From NCBI RefSeq assembly GCF_003315415.1, contig NZ_QNSB01000006.1, positions 62,001-126,000 of the forward strand: a stretch of 64,000 nucleotides of DNA. The letters run 5' to 3'. Made by a program: the position numbers and the translations under genes. The notes below the pieces were generated by a model, which did no database searches, was not told the DNA's origin, and was given only the letters and a program-made list of their open reading frames with translations. Below are positions 25,050-33,011 of this stretch, piece after piece (within the stretch, counting starts at the first letter, position 1; each line of letters opens with the position of its first letter). The DNA is from Brevibacterium sanguinis (GTDB lineage: Bacteria > Actinomycetota > Actinomycetes > Actinomycetales > Brevibacteriaceae).

Positions 25050-25790
25050 GTGACCCCCATGACAGAATCACGCCTGTCCGGCGATGCACGATTGCCTTTG
25101 CACGTGCTGGTCAGCGACGACCTCAAGCGGCGGATGGCTGAAGGAGAATGGGGGCCGGACACCCCCCTGCCGCCGGAACGTCGCCTCGCCGATGAGTACG
25201 GGATCTCCATCGGAACGATGCGCCGCGTCCTCAACGAACTTGCGATCGAAGGATTTCTCATTCGTGAGCAGGGCCGCGGAACCTTCGTCCGGCGCGTCGA
25301 TTTCACCAGTTCCTTCACGCGCTTCTTCCGCCTCGGCGAGAGTTCGACCGACATCCCTGAGAGCCGGATCGTCTCCACCGAGGTGCGCACAGCCGGCGCA
25401 GAGGTCGCCGTCGCTCTCGATATCGCCGGTGATGCCGAGATTCTCGTCATTGAGCGTCACCGCCTCGTCGAGGGGGCGCCACGCCTCCTCGAGACCATAC
25501 ACCTGCCGTTGCCGACGTTCGAGGCGCTCGTCGAGTTGCCTTCGGAGAAATTCGAACCTCTCCTCTACCCCATGTACGAGTCTCTGTGTGGAGAAACCAT
25601 CACCTCGGCGTCCGAAGTTCTCCACGTCGAACCCGCCGACGAATCCGACGCCGGACACCTGCGAATGACCCTGGCCGCACCGATTGTGCGCATCGAGCGA
25701 ACAGCCCGCAACCTCCTGGGAACACCCGTCGAATACCGCACCAGCCGCGGACAAGCGCTGGGCTTCACCTACCGATTGGACATCAAATGA
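25050..25790 (+). CDS. GntR-family regulator, HutC subfamily (UTRA domain)
   Basis: 246 aa from GTG 25050; an ATG at 25059 three codons later is equally plausible. The winged helix occupies about residues 15-85 (LPPERRLADEYGISIGTMRRVLNELAIEGFLIREQGRGTFV). The C-terminal UTRA-type domain has VIERHRLVEGAPRLLETIHLP and ends VEYRTSRGQALGFTYRLDI. Its stop overlaps the transporter start (ATGA), so regulator and transporter are translated together. Confidence 0.9.
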   Translation: MTPMTESRLSGDARLPLHVLVSDDLKRRMAEGEWGPDTPLPPERRLADEYGISIGTMRRVLNELAIEGFLIREQGRGTFVRRVDFTSSFTRFFRLGESSTDIPESRIVSTEVRTAGAEVAVALDIAGDAEILVIERHRLVEGAPRLLETIHLPLPTFEALVELPSEKFEPLLYPMYESLCGETITSASEVLHVEPADESDAGHLRMTLAAPIVRIERTARNLLGTPVEYRTSRGQALGFTYRLDIK

Positions 25791-27031
25791 CTCCCGAGAT
25801 CGTCGGAGTTGTCGGTCTTGTTGCCATCTTCGCGATCGCGATGTGGCGCAAGGTCAATATGGGCGCCGTCGCCCTCGTCGCCGCTTTCCTCCTCGGCACC
25901 TTCTATTTCTCTCTCGAAGCCGCCGACATCTCAGCGGGCTTCCCCGGCAACCTGCTCGTCACCCTGGTTGGCGTCACGTTCTTCTTCGGACTGGCGCGCA
26001 CGAACGGCACGGTGGATCATGTCGTCAACGGAGCCGTGGACCTCGTCAAGGGACGAGCCGCCCTCATCCCCTGGGTCTTCTTCCTCCTCGCCGCCGTCAT
26101 CACCGGCTCGGGTGCGATCTCGGCGGCGACGAACGCGATCCTCATTCCGGTGGGACTCGCTTTCGCGACCCGCTACCGGATCAATCCCGTGCTCATCGGC
26201 CTCTCGATCATCAACGGCACCAACGCCGGCGGGTTCTCGCCCTTGGCCGTCTACTTCTCGATCGTCAACGGCGTCCTCGAGGGCGAAGGCATCTCCGTCG
26301 ACCCTCTCACCATCTTCCTCGTCACCTTCGCCTTCAATCTCGCGCTCAACATCGTGTCCTTCTTCGTCTTCGGAGGTCGCCGGCTCTTCCACCACAGCGG
26401 CGGAACCGATACCGGCGAGGAACTCCAGGCTGGCACCGGCCCATGGTCGGCGAAGAACACGCTGACACTGCTCCTCTTCACCCTCATACTCGTTGGCGGA
26501 CTCTTCTTCGGCCTCGACGTAGGATTCCTCGCCCTCACCGCCGCCGTCGTGCTCGGCGCCCTGTGGCCCGCCGACCTCAAGGAGGGCATGTCGGGAATCG
26601 GCTGGGGCGTCGTCCTCCTCATCGGCGGCATCATCACCTACGTCTCCGTGCTCCAGGGAGCCGGAGTCGTCGACAACCTCTCGAACTCGGTGGTCGGCAT
26701 CGGCAGCGCCCTCGTCGCAGGTCTGCTCATGATGTACATCGCAGGTATCGTCTCGGCGTTCGCATCGACGAACGCCATGTTCGGCGTGCTCGTTCCACTC
26801 GCGGCACCGTTGCTCGTGGCAGGACAGCTCCCAGCCCTCGGCTTCACGCTGGCGCTGTGTGTCGCCGCCTCCGCCGTCGATTCCTCACCGTTCTCCACTG
26901 GAGGTGCCCTGGTGGTGGCGAACTCCGAGGAGGACAAGCAGGAGAAGGCATTCAAGGGACTGATGGCCTGGGGCATGTCGATGGTGGCGATCATTCCGGT
27001 GGCCGTCTGGCTGATCTTCTTGGCCTGGTGA
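25787..27031 (+). CDS. MatC/SLC13-like dicarboxylate transporter
   Basis: A 414-aa membrane protein with about 11-12 helices. The duplicated loop signatures (GSGAISAATNAILIPVGLAFA in the first half and FASTNAMFGVLVPLAAPLL in the second) are those of ion transporters of the DASS/MatC type, which carry malonate and other dicarboxylates. The start ATG at 25787 overlaps the gntR stop. Together with the divergent amidohydrolase, it suggests uptake of a dicarboxylate or lactone; the exact substrate is not readable. Confidence 0.85.
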   Translation: MTPEIVGVVGLVAIFAIAMWRKVNMGAVALVAAFLLGTFYFSLEAADISAGFPGNLLVTLVGVTFFFGLARTNGTVDHVVNGAVDLVKGRAALIPWVFFLLAAVITGSGAISAATNAILIPVGLAFATRYRINPVLIGLSIINGTNAGGFSPLAVYFSIVNGVLEGEGISVDPLTIFLVTFAFNLALNIVSFFVFGGRRLFHHSGGTDTGEELQAGTGPWSAKNTLTLLLFTLILVGGLFFGLDVGFLALTAAVVLGALWPADLKEGMSGIGWGVVLLIGGIITYVSVLQGAGVVDNLSNSVVGIGSALVAGLLMMYIAGIVSAFASTNAMFGVLVPLAAPLLVAGQLPALGFTLALCVAASAVDSSPFSTGGALVVANSEEDKQEKAFKGLMAWGMSMVAIIPVAVWLIFLAW

Positions 27032-27095
27032 CCACTGCTCACCGAGACGGGCCCGAGTTCTTCATCGGGAGTCCAGATCGTCTCTGACCGGTCAG

Positions 27096-27947
27096 CTACA
27101 TCTCCTCGTGGGTGTTCGGGTCCCGGTCCTTCATCCTGCCGCGCGCGAGTCCGGAGATCGCCTCCACCTCGGCGAAGGTGAGTGAGAAGTCGAAGATGTC
27201 GAGATTGAGCAGCTGCCGGGCAGGGTCGGCGGACTTGGGGATTGGGATGGCACCGAGCTCGTGATGCCAGCGCAGCACCACCTCGGCGGGAACCACCCCA
27301 TGATCCCGGGCGATCTCGATGATGACCGGCTCACTGAGCAGGGAGCCGGCGCGGCGCAGGGGTGACCAGGATTCGGTCCGGATGTCCATGGCGCGGTGGA
27401 AGGTGAGCAGCTCCAGCTGGGGGAAGTAGGGATGGAGCTCGACCTGGTTGACCGCCGGCGTCACCCCGGTCTCCTCGACGAGTCGTTCGAGCATCGGCTC
27501 GGTGAAGTTCGAGACCCCGATCGAGCGGACGAGTCCGCGTTCGCGCAGTTCGATGAGGCCGCGCCAGGTCTCGACGTACCTGTCGACGCTGGGGTTGGGC
27601 CAGTGGATGAGGTGAAGGTCGAGGTAGGCGAGATCCAACCTGGACAATGATTCCTCGGTGCTCGCGATCGCCTCGTCGAACCCGTGATGGCGGCCGGGGA
27701 TCTTGCTCGTGACGAAGAGCTCGTCGCGGTCGATGCCGCAGGTCGCGATCACCCGGCCCACCTCGGTCTCGTTCTCGTAGTTCACGGCGGTGTCGAGGAG
27801 CCGGTAGCCGTTGGCGAGCCCGGCACGGATCGCCTCGACACCGTCCTCGCCCCGGAGGTTGTAGGTGCCGAGGCCGATCGCGGGGATCGGCGCTCCGTCG
27901 TTGAGGATGAACTCGGGGACCTGGATCTCGGGCTGCGGTTCGCTCAT
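27096..27947 (-). CDS. Aldo/keto reductase
   Basis: 283 aa with the complete catalytic tetrad Asp52, Tyr57, Lys82 and His115 ([22 protein letters not shown]). The C-terminal [12 protein letters not shown] segment binds the NADPH phosphate. The protein matches the 2,5-diketo-gluconate-reductase-like branch of actinobacteria. It converges on the transporter gene (64-bp gap) and diverges from the cysteine-desulfhydrase-like gene. The substrate is unknown; it may be a general aldehyde or ketone reductase. Confidence 0.9.
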   Translation of the reverse strand: MSEPQPEIQVPEFILNDGAPIPAIGLGTYNLRGEDGVEAIRAGLANGYRLLDTAVNYENETEVGRVIATCGIDRDELFVTSKIPGRHHGFDEAIASTEESLSRLDLAYLDLHLIHWPNPSVDRYVETWRGLIELRERGLVRSIGVSNFTEPMLERLVEETGVTPAVNQVELHPYFPQLELLTFHRAMDIRTESWSPLRRAGSLLSEPVIIEIARDHGVVPAEVVLRWHHELGAIPIPKSADPARQLLNLDIFDFSLTFAEVEAISGLARGRMKDRDPNTHEEM

Positions 27948-28064
27948 TCCTCCACGGTACGACTCCCACCCTCCCGCGTCGAGGTCGGAGCCGACGGTTC
28001 GTGCGTCAGCTCAGTCAGATCCGACGACGTCCGGCATCGGCGGGCGGGCAATAGGATGGAGCGC

Positions 28065-29159
28065 ATGAGAGCCGAGCCGATGATCGAGCATTCATCCACC
28101 CGCGACGACCGTGACTGGTCATCCGCCGCGATCGGCAAGCTGCGGGCCGATCAGAACCGATCCGCAGACACCCACCTGGTGGCTGTCCCGATCCCGGGCC
28201 TGCCGGACGTCGACCTCTATCTCAAGGACGAATCGACCCATCCCACCGGCTCGCTCAAGCACCGATTGGCGAGGTCGCTGTTCCTCTATGGGCTGTGCAG
28301 CGGGCTCATCGGCGAAGGCACGCACATCGTCGAGGCTTCGAGTGGCTCGACCGCCGTGAGCGAGGCCTACTTCGCGCGTATGCTCGGGCTGCCGTTCACC
28401 GCTGTGGTCGCCCGGTCGACGAGCCGGTCCAAGGTCGACCTCATCGAGTTCTACGGCGGGCGCTGCCATTTCGTCGACGACCCCGCTCTGGTCTATGAGG
28501 AATCCCGCCGGCTCGCCGCCGACACCGGCGGTCACTACATGGACCAGTTCACCTTCGCCGAGCGCGCGACCGACTGGCGCGGGAACAACAACATCGCCGA
28601 GTCGATCTTCGAGCAGATGACCCTGGAGCGGCATCCCGTGCCCCGGTGGATCACCGTCGGCGCAGGGACAGGCGGCACGAGCGCGACCCTGGGCAGATAC
28701 GTCCGCTACCAGTGCCTCGACACCCGGATCGCGGTCGTCGACCCCGAGAACTCCGTCTTCTTCCGGTCCTATCGCGACGGCGAACCGGCTGCCTGGAACG
28801 GCGACGGTTCCCGCATCGAGGGCATCGGACGTCCCCGCTGTGAGCCCTCGTTCCTCCCTCACGTCGTCGATCGCATGGCCGCGGTGCCGGATGCCGCCTC
28901 GGTGGCGGCCGCGCATTTCCTCCGCGATCGCACCGGGGCGCTGGCCGGGCCGTCGACCGGCACCGCGCTCTACCTCGCGACCAAGCTGGCGTGTGAGATG
29001 GACGCGCCGGGGTCGATCGTCTCGCTGATGTGCGACACCGGTGTCCGCTATCTGCCGACCTACTTCGATTCCGAGTGGATCGCCGCGCAGGGCTGGGACC
29101 TGCGTCCGTACCTCGACGTGCTGGAGCGAGCGTGGGACTCCGGCGAGTGGACGGGGTGA
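28065..29159 (+). CDS. PLP-dependent cysteine-synthase-fold enzyme, Cds1-like L-cysteine desulfhydrase
   Basis: 364 aa from the ATG at 28065, preceded by GGATGGAG; ATGs at 28056 and 28080 are in frame. The PLP lysine is Lys65 in TGSLKHR, the phosphate-binding loop is [12 protein letters not shown], and [14 protein letters not shown] closes the PLP phosphate site. Overall sequence and length resemble mycobacterial Cds1, which degrades L-cysteine to sulfide, ammonia and pyruvate. No sulfur gene is adjacent. A role in cysteine detoxification or sulfide production in the cytosol is inferred by family. Confidence 0.85.
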   Translation: MRAEPMIEHSSTRDDRDWSSAAIGKLRADQNRSADTHLVAVPIPGLPDVDLYLKDESTHPTGSLKHRLARSLFLYGLCSGLIGEGTHIVEASSGSTAVSEAYFARMLGLPFTAVVARSTSRSKVDLIEFYGGRCHFVDDPALVYEESRRLAADTGGHYMDQFTFAERATDWRGNNNIAESIFEQMTLERHPVPRWITVGAGTGGTSATLGRYVRYQCLDTRIAVVDPENSVFFRSYRDGEPAAWNGDGSRIEGIGRPRCEPSFLPHVVDRMAAVPDAASVAAAHFLRDRTGALAGPSTGTALYLATKLACEMDAPGSIVSLMCDTGVRYLPTYFDSEWIAAQGWDLRPYLDVLERAWDSGEWTG

Positions 29160-29204
29160 TGCGCCCAGGTGCCGACGGGCCGCGCACCCCGACCGCGCAG
29201 GCCC

Positions 29205-30902
29205 TCAGCCCTTCCCGTCGGCCGCGGCGATGACCGCTCGCTGCCTGACCAGGGCAGCTGCCGTGCGCACCTGCGGGTAGAGGACGACGTCGCGGGTGAG
29301 GTGGGCGATCGGCTTGCCCTGGGTGTCCGGGGTCGCGCGCAGCATCGCCGAGACCCGGCGTGCCGCGGTCGAGAGCTCCGATTCGGAGACAGCGGTCCCG
29401 TCGGGACGCCCCACCTTGACCCGGAGTTCCAGGGCCTGGACGGCCATGAGCAGTTCGACGCCCACGACCACCTCGACGTTGGCGACGATCTGCCGCAGGT
29501 GCCGGCCGGCGTTGTTCGCCATCGACAGGTGGTCCTCCTGGTTCGCCGAGGTGGGGATCGAGTCCACGGAATCCGGATGGGCCAGCGTCTTGCAGTCGGA
29601 GACGAGGGCCGCGGCGAGGTACTGGGGGAGCATGAACCCGCAGTCGAGCCCGACCTGCTCGGAGTCGACGAGCATGTCCGGCAGCCCCCGGTTGAGAGTC
29701 CCGTCGTCGAGGCGGAAGATCCGTCTTTCGGTGATGTTGCCGATCTCGGTGGCCGCGATCGAGAGGAAGTCGGCGGCGAAGGCGACGTACTCGGCGTGGA
29801 AGTTTCCGCCGGAGACGGCCTTGAGCCCCCGGTCGAGATCAGGGAAGACGAGCGGGTTGTCGGTGGCGGCGTTGATCTCGCGCTCGATGAGCCCGAACGC
29901 GAAGTCGAGGGTGTCGGCGATCGGCCCGAACACCTGCGGCACGCACCGCAGCGAGTAGGCGTCCTGCGGGGGCTGCCGCACGGGATCGTGGTCGCGGTCG
30001 CCGGTGATGAGCTGCGAGTCATGCATGAGCTCGCGCATCCGCGCCGCCACCGCGATCTGGCCCTTCTGTCCGCGAGCCTCGTGGAGTTCGGCGATGAACG
30101 CATCTCCGAATCCGAGGAGGGCCTCGATCGACAGGCAGGCGGTCACCTCGGCGGTGTGCAGCGCGCCCTGGACGTCCCAGGCCGCGAGCGCGGTCTGGGC
30201 GAGGGAGAATGAGGTGCCGTTGAGCAGGGCGAGCCCGTCCTTCGCGCCGACGGGAATCCGCCTGAGCCCGGCCGCGGCCATCGCCTCGTGCCCGGAGACG
30301 ATCCGCCCGTCGAGGATCGCCTCGCCGGAGTTGTCGACCTCGTCGGAGCCGTCCGGTGCGGTGGTGAGCACGAGCGCGATGTGGGCGAGCGGGATGAGAT
30401 CCCCCGAGGCGCCGAGCGATCCGTATTCGGGCACGGCCGGCCAGACATCGGCATTGAGCATCGCGACGAGCCCTTCGACGAGTGCCCACGAGATCGCCGA
30501 GTGGCCCTGGATGAGCGAGACGACGCGGATGAGCATCGTCGCCCGCACGACCTCCTCGTCGACGATCCGCCCGATTCCCGAGGCGTCGGCGAGGATGAGT
30601 CGGCGGGAGAGTTCGGCGGCGTCGTCGGCGCTCGGGAAGGCCCGCCGTCCGGCCAGGGACCCGAAGCCCGTGTTGACCGAGTAGATCGCCTCGACGCTCT
30701 CGCCCGCCTTCATCCGCTCGATGACGTCGTCGAGCCAGGCCCGCGATTTCGCGCAGTGCTCCTCGACCTCGGGCGCCAGCCGGATCCGCCGGCGGAACCG
30801 CGCGACCTCGACGAGCTGTTCCAGGGTGGCGGGCTCTCGTCCGAGCACAAGCTCCTCACCGGCGAATTCCTCGCGGGTGCAGGCGGTGGCGGTGTCGATC
30901 AC
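29205..30902 (-). CDS. Aromatic amino acid ammonia-lyase (HutH-like) with atypical selectivity residues
   Basis: A 565-aa lyase of the histidine/phenylalanine/tyrosine family. The ASG triad that forms the MIO cofactor is 165-167 (GSLGASGDLIPLAH), the catalytic Tyr is Tyr74 (YSVNTGFG), and the SANQEDHLSM block is HAL-like. The residue pair that distinguishes substrates (Ser-His in HutH, His-Leu in tyrosine, Phe-Leu in phenylalanine lyases) is Ala105-Asp106 here (LILADASGIG). No hutU, hutI or hutG is present. The gene follows a P450 by 24 bp, so a non-histidine substrate should be considered. The reaction is non-oxidative loss of ammonia to an aryl-acrylate. Confidence 0.88.
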   Translation of the reverse strand: MIDTATACTREEFAGEELVLGREPATLEQLVEVARFRRRIRLAPEVEEHCAKSRAWLDDVIERMKAGESVEAIYSVNTGFGSLAGRRAFPSADDAAELSRRLILADASGIGRIVDEEVVRATMLIRVVSLIQGHSAISWALVEGLVAMLNADVWPAVPEYGSLGASGDLIPLAHIALVLTTAPDGSDEVDNSGEAILDGRIVSGHEAMAAAGLRRIPVGAKDGLALLNGTSFSLAQTALAAWDVQGALHTAEVTACLSIEALLGFGDAFIAELHEARGQKGQIAVAARMRELMHDSQLITGDRDHDPVRQPPQDAYSLRCVPQVFGPIADTLDFAFGLIEREINAATDNPLVFPDLDRGLKAVSGGNFHAEYVAFAADFLSIAATEIGNITERRIFRLDDGTLNRGLPDMLVDSEQVGLDCGFMLPQYLAAALVSDCKTLAHPDSVDSIPTSANQEDHLSMANNAGRHLRQIVANVEVVVGVELLMAVQALELRVKVGRPDGTAVSESELSTAARRVSAMLRATPDTQGKPIAHLTRDVVLYPQVRTAAALVRQRAVIAAADGKG

Positions 30903-30926
30903 GTGGGCGTCCTTTCGTGGGGGAGG

Positions 30927-32153
30927 TCAGGCGGCGATCGCGCGCAGCGGCACGGAGGAGCAGCTGCGCAGCGTGGTGTGGATGAGCGGCTGGGCTTCCG
31001 CGGTGGGTTCGATCATCGCGATGCGCGTGACGAATGCCGACAGCAGGGCGTCCATCTCCATCCGTGAGATCGGCTGCCCCACGCATTGGTGGATGCCCAT
31101 CCCGAAGGTGAGGTGGCCGCTGGCGTCGCGGGCGACGTCGTAGAGGTGCGCGTCGTCGCCCCACTTGGATTCGTCCCGGTTGGCGCTGCCGGGGAACACG
31201 AGGACCTTCGTGTCGGCGGGCAGTTCGACTCCCCCGATGACGGTGTCCCTGCTCGTCGTGCGGTAGAAGGACTGGAAGGGGCTCTCGAACCGGAAGGCCT
31301 CGTCGATCGCGAATCTCACGCTGCGCGGCTCGGCGTGGATCCTCTGGTACTGCTCCGGGTGGCAGGAGAGGACCTGCAGCGTGTTGGTGATGGCGAAGAT
31401 CGTGGTGTCGAGGCCCGCCGAGAGCAGGGCCCGGACGAGGAGGGTCGCCTCGTCGGCGTCGATGTCACCGGAGTCGGCGAACTCCCAGATCTGAGCCCCC
31501 ATCCCGGCCGGGTCGAGCACGTCGCGGGCGCAGTTCTCCAGCACCCAGTCGTAGGTCCCCTCAGCTGAGGTGATCCATCTCCGTGCGATCTCGTTCTGGG
31601 GCCCGAAGGTCGAGAAATTCGCGGCGCCCTGGGCGAGGAGGTTCTCCTCCCGGCCCTCTCGCGGGATCCCGACGGCGTCGCCGAAGACGCGGAGGACGTA
31701 CTTCTCGGCCAGCCGGGCGGCGTCGAACTCACCGCCGTTCGTCGAGAGCACCTCGTCGAGGATCTCCTTCGCGTAGGCGGCGAAGTCCTTGCGCCGGCGT
31801 CGCAGCCGCTGCGGCGCGATGACGCCGTCCATCGCCGCGCGCATGCGGGTGTGGATGGGCGGGTCGACCTCGAGGATGCCGGGCTTCCGCAGGGGCGGAT
31901 GGTGGTGGGTGTTGACGATGCCGACTCCCGCACCGGAGATGAACGTGCGGTGGTCCTCGAGGATCGCCCGCACCTCGGCGTCACGTCCGAAAGCGTGAAC
32001 TCCGTGCGCGCTCAGCCACACCGCGGGACCTGCCGCGCGGAGTCGGTCGAAGAAGGGGTACGGGTCGGCGAGGATCTCCGCGGAGTAGGAGTCGTCATCG
32101 AGCACGGGAACCTCGAGGTCGGGGTTCGCCGCGACAGGGGCATTCATCGCCAT
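30927..32153 (-). CDS. Cytochrome P450, CYP199-like
   Basis: A 408-aa soluble bacterial P450. The heme ligand is Cys357 in FGMGIHQCVGQ, the I-helix oxygen-activation motif is SAGLDTT (245-251), and the ExxR pair is Glu285/Arg288. The segment RKPGILEVDPPIHTRMR resembles CYP199-type enzymes, which oxidise para-substituted benzoic and cinnamic acids. It needs a ferredoxin and reductase, and none is adjacent. Its position directly before the ammonia-lyase gene suggests that the P450 acts on an aryl-acrylate or a related aromatic acid from the same pathway. Confidence 0.88.
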   Translation of the reverse strand: MAMNAPVAANPDLEVPVLDDDSYSAEILADPYPFFDRLRAAGPAVWLSAHGVHAFGRDAEVRAILEDHRTFISGAGVGIVNTHHHPPLRKPGILEVDPPIHTRMRAAMDGVIAPQRLRRRRKDFAAYAKEILDEVLSTNGGEFDAARLAEKYVLRVFGDAVGIPREGREENLLAQGAANFSTFGPQNEIARRWITSAEGTYDWVLENCARDVLDPAGMGAQIWEFADSGDIDADEATLLVRALLSAGLDTTIFAITNTLQVLSCHPEQYQRIHAEPRSVRFAIDEAFRFESPFQSFYRTTSRDTVIGGVELPADTKVLVFPGSANRDESKWGDDAHLYDVARDASGHLTFGMGIHQCVGQPISRMEMDALLSAFVTRIAMIEPTAEAQPLIHTTLRSCSSVPLRAIAA

Positions 32154-32176
32154 CGGGACCTCCTGTGCTCGGCTCT

Positions 32177-32213
32177 CTCAGGTCCCCGGCAGCCGCTCGC
32201 CGGGGACTCTGAG
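32177..32213. terminator. Hairpin between iclR and the P450 gene
   Basis: GTCCCCGGC (32182-32190) pairs with GCCGGGGAC (32199-32207) across an 8-nt loop. The stem is extended by CTCAG/CTGAG after a single bulged base. No U-tract follows. It could end the iclR transcript or form a stable leader in the P450 mRNA. Confidence 0.6.
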
Positions 32214-32288
32214 AAGAGTATGGTCGCGGGCGACCGGCGGCGACTTCCGTTCTCATCCCGTGGGAACGTGCCGGGCCGAGGGCTCGCC

Positions 32289-33011
32289 TCAGCAGGACTC
32301 CTCGAGCTCTGCGCGCAGCTGTTCGACGGCCTCGGCGAGGACCGGGGTCAGGGTCCGAACCGTCTTCGCTCCGAAGCGCTCGGTGTGCCCGGCCAGTGTG
32401 AGCGAACACAGGACCTCGCCGCGGACGATGACGGGCATGGCGAGCGCGGTGGCACCGTCTCGCAGCTGGCTGCGCGACTGGGCGAACCCCTCCTGACGGA
32501 TCAGGCGGAGTACGTCGAGGAGTCGCTCCCTGGGCTCGGTGGACTCGGCGGCCACCTCGGCGATGATCTGGGGCGGCGCATGGGCGAGCAGCACCCGCTG
32601 ACCGGCACCGCGGTCGAGGGGCAGGACCTCGTAGGTGCGGAACGCGATGTCGGCGTCCTCATCGGGGGCGAACTGCCGCAGGCACACCGCGTTGCGTCCC
32701 TCCCGCACGGCCAGCACCGAGGTGCGTCCGGTCCTGGCGCTGAGGCGGCGCAGGAACGGGTGCCCCACCTCGAGCAGGTGCGAGCGCGAGTTTCCGTGCC
32801 CCGACCAGGAGCTCAGCCTCGAGCTCGGGAGGTAGCGCCCGTCGAACTCCTCGACGAGCTCGAAGTCGCGCAGGGTCTTGAGGTACCGATACGTCGTCGA
32901 CAGCGGCAGCCCGACGTCGTCGGCGAGCTGCTTCGCCGTGGTCTCCCCCGACTCGGCGATCCGGGTGAGGACCTTGAGCCCGCGGACGAGCGCGGTGTCA
33001 CGATCGCTCAC
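32289..33011 (-). CDS. IclR-family regulator
   Basis: 240 aa from the GTG at 33011, whose first bases overlap the preceding lipoprotein gene's stop (GTGA). The N-terminal winged helix (ALVRGLKVLTRIAESGETTAKQLADDVGLPLSTTYRYLKTL) and the GAF-like effector domain (TSVLAVREGRNAVCLRQ) are typical. It lies upstream of the P450 and ammonia-lyase genes on the same strand, so it is the likely regulator of that pair. Confidence 0.88.
   Translation of the reverse strand: MSDRDTALVRGLKVLTRIAESGETTAKQLADDVGLPLSTTYRYLKTLRDFELVEEFDGRYLPSSRLSSWSGHGNSRSHLLEVGHPFLRRLSARTGRTSVLAVREGRNAVCLRQFAPDEDADIAFRTYEVLPLDRGAGQRVLLAHAPPQIIAEVAAESTEPRERLLDVLRLIRQEGFAQSRSQLRDGATALAMPVIVRGEVLCSLTLAGHTERFGAKTVRTLTPVLAEAVEQLRAELEESC

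Noticed and set aside
29205..30902. Straight annotation as histidine ammonia-lyase in a hut operon
   Set aside because: The selectivity pair is Ala-Asp instead of Ser-His and no hutU/hutI/hutG gene is nearby, so only a family-level call is made.
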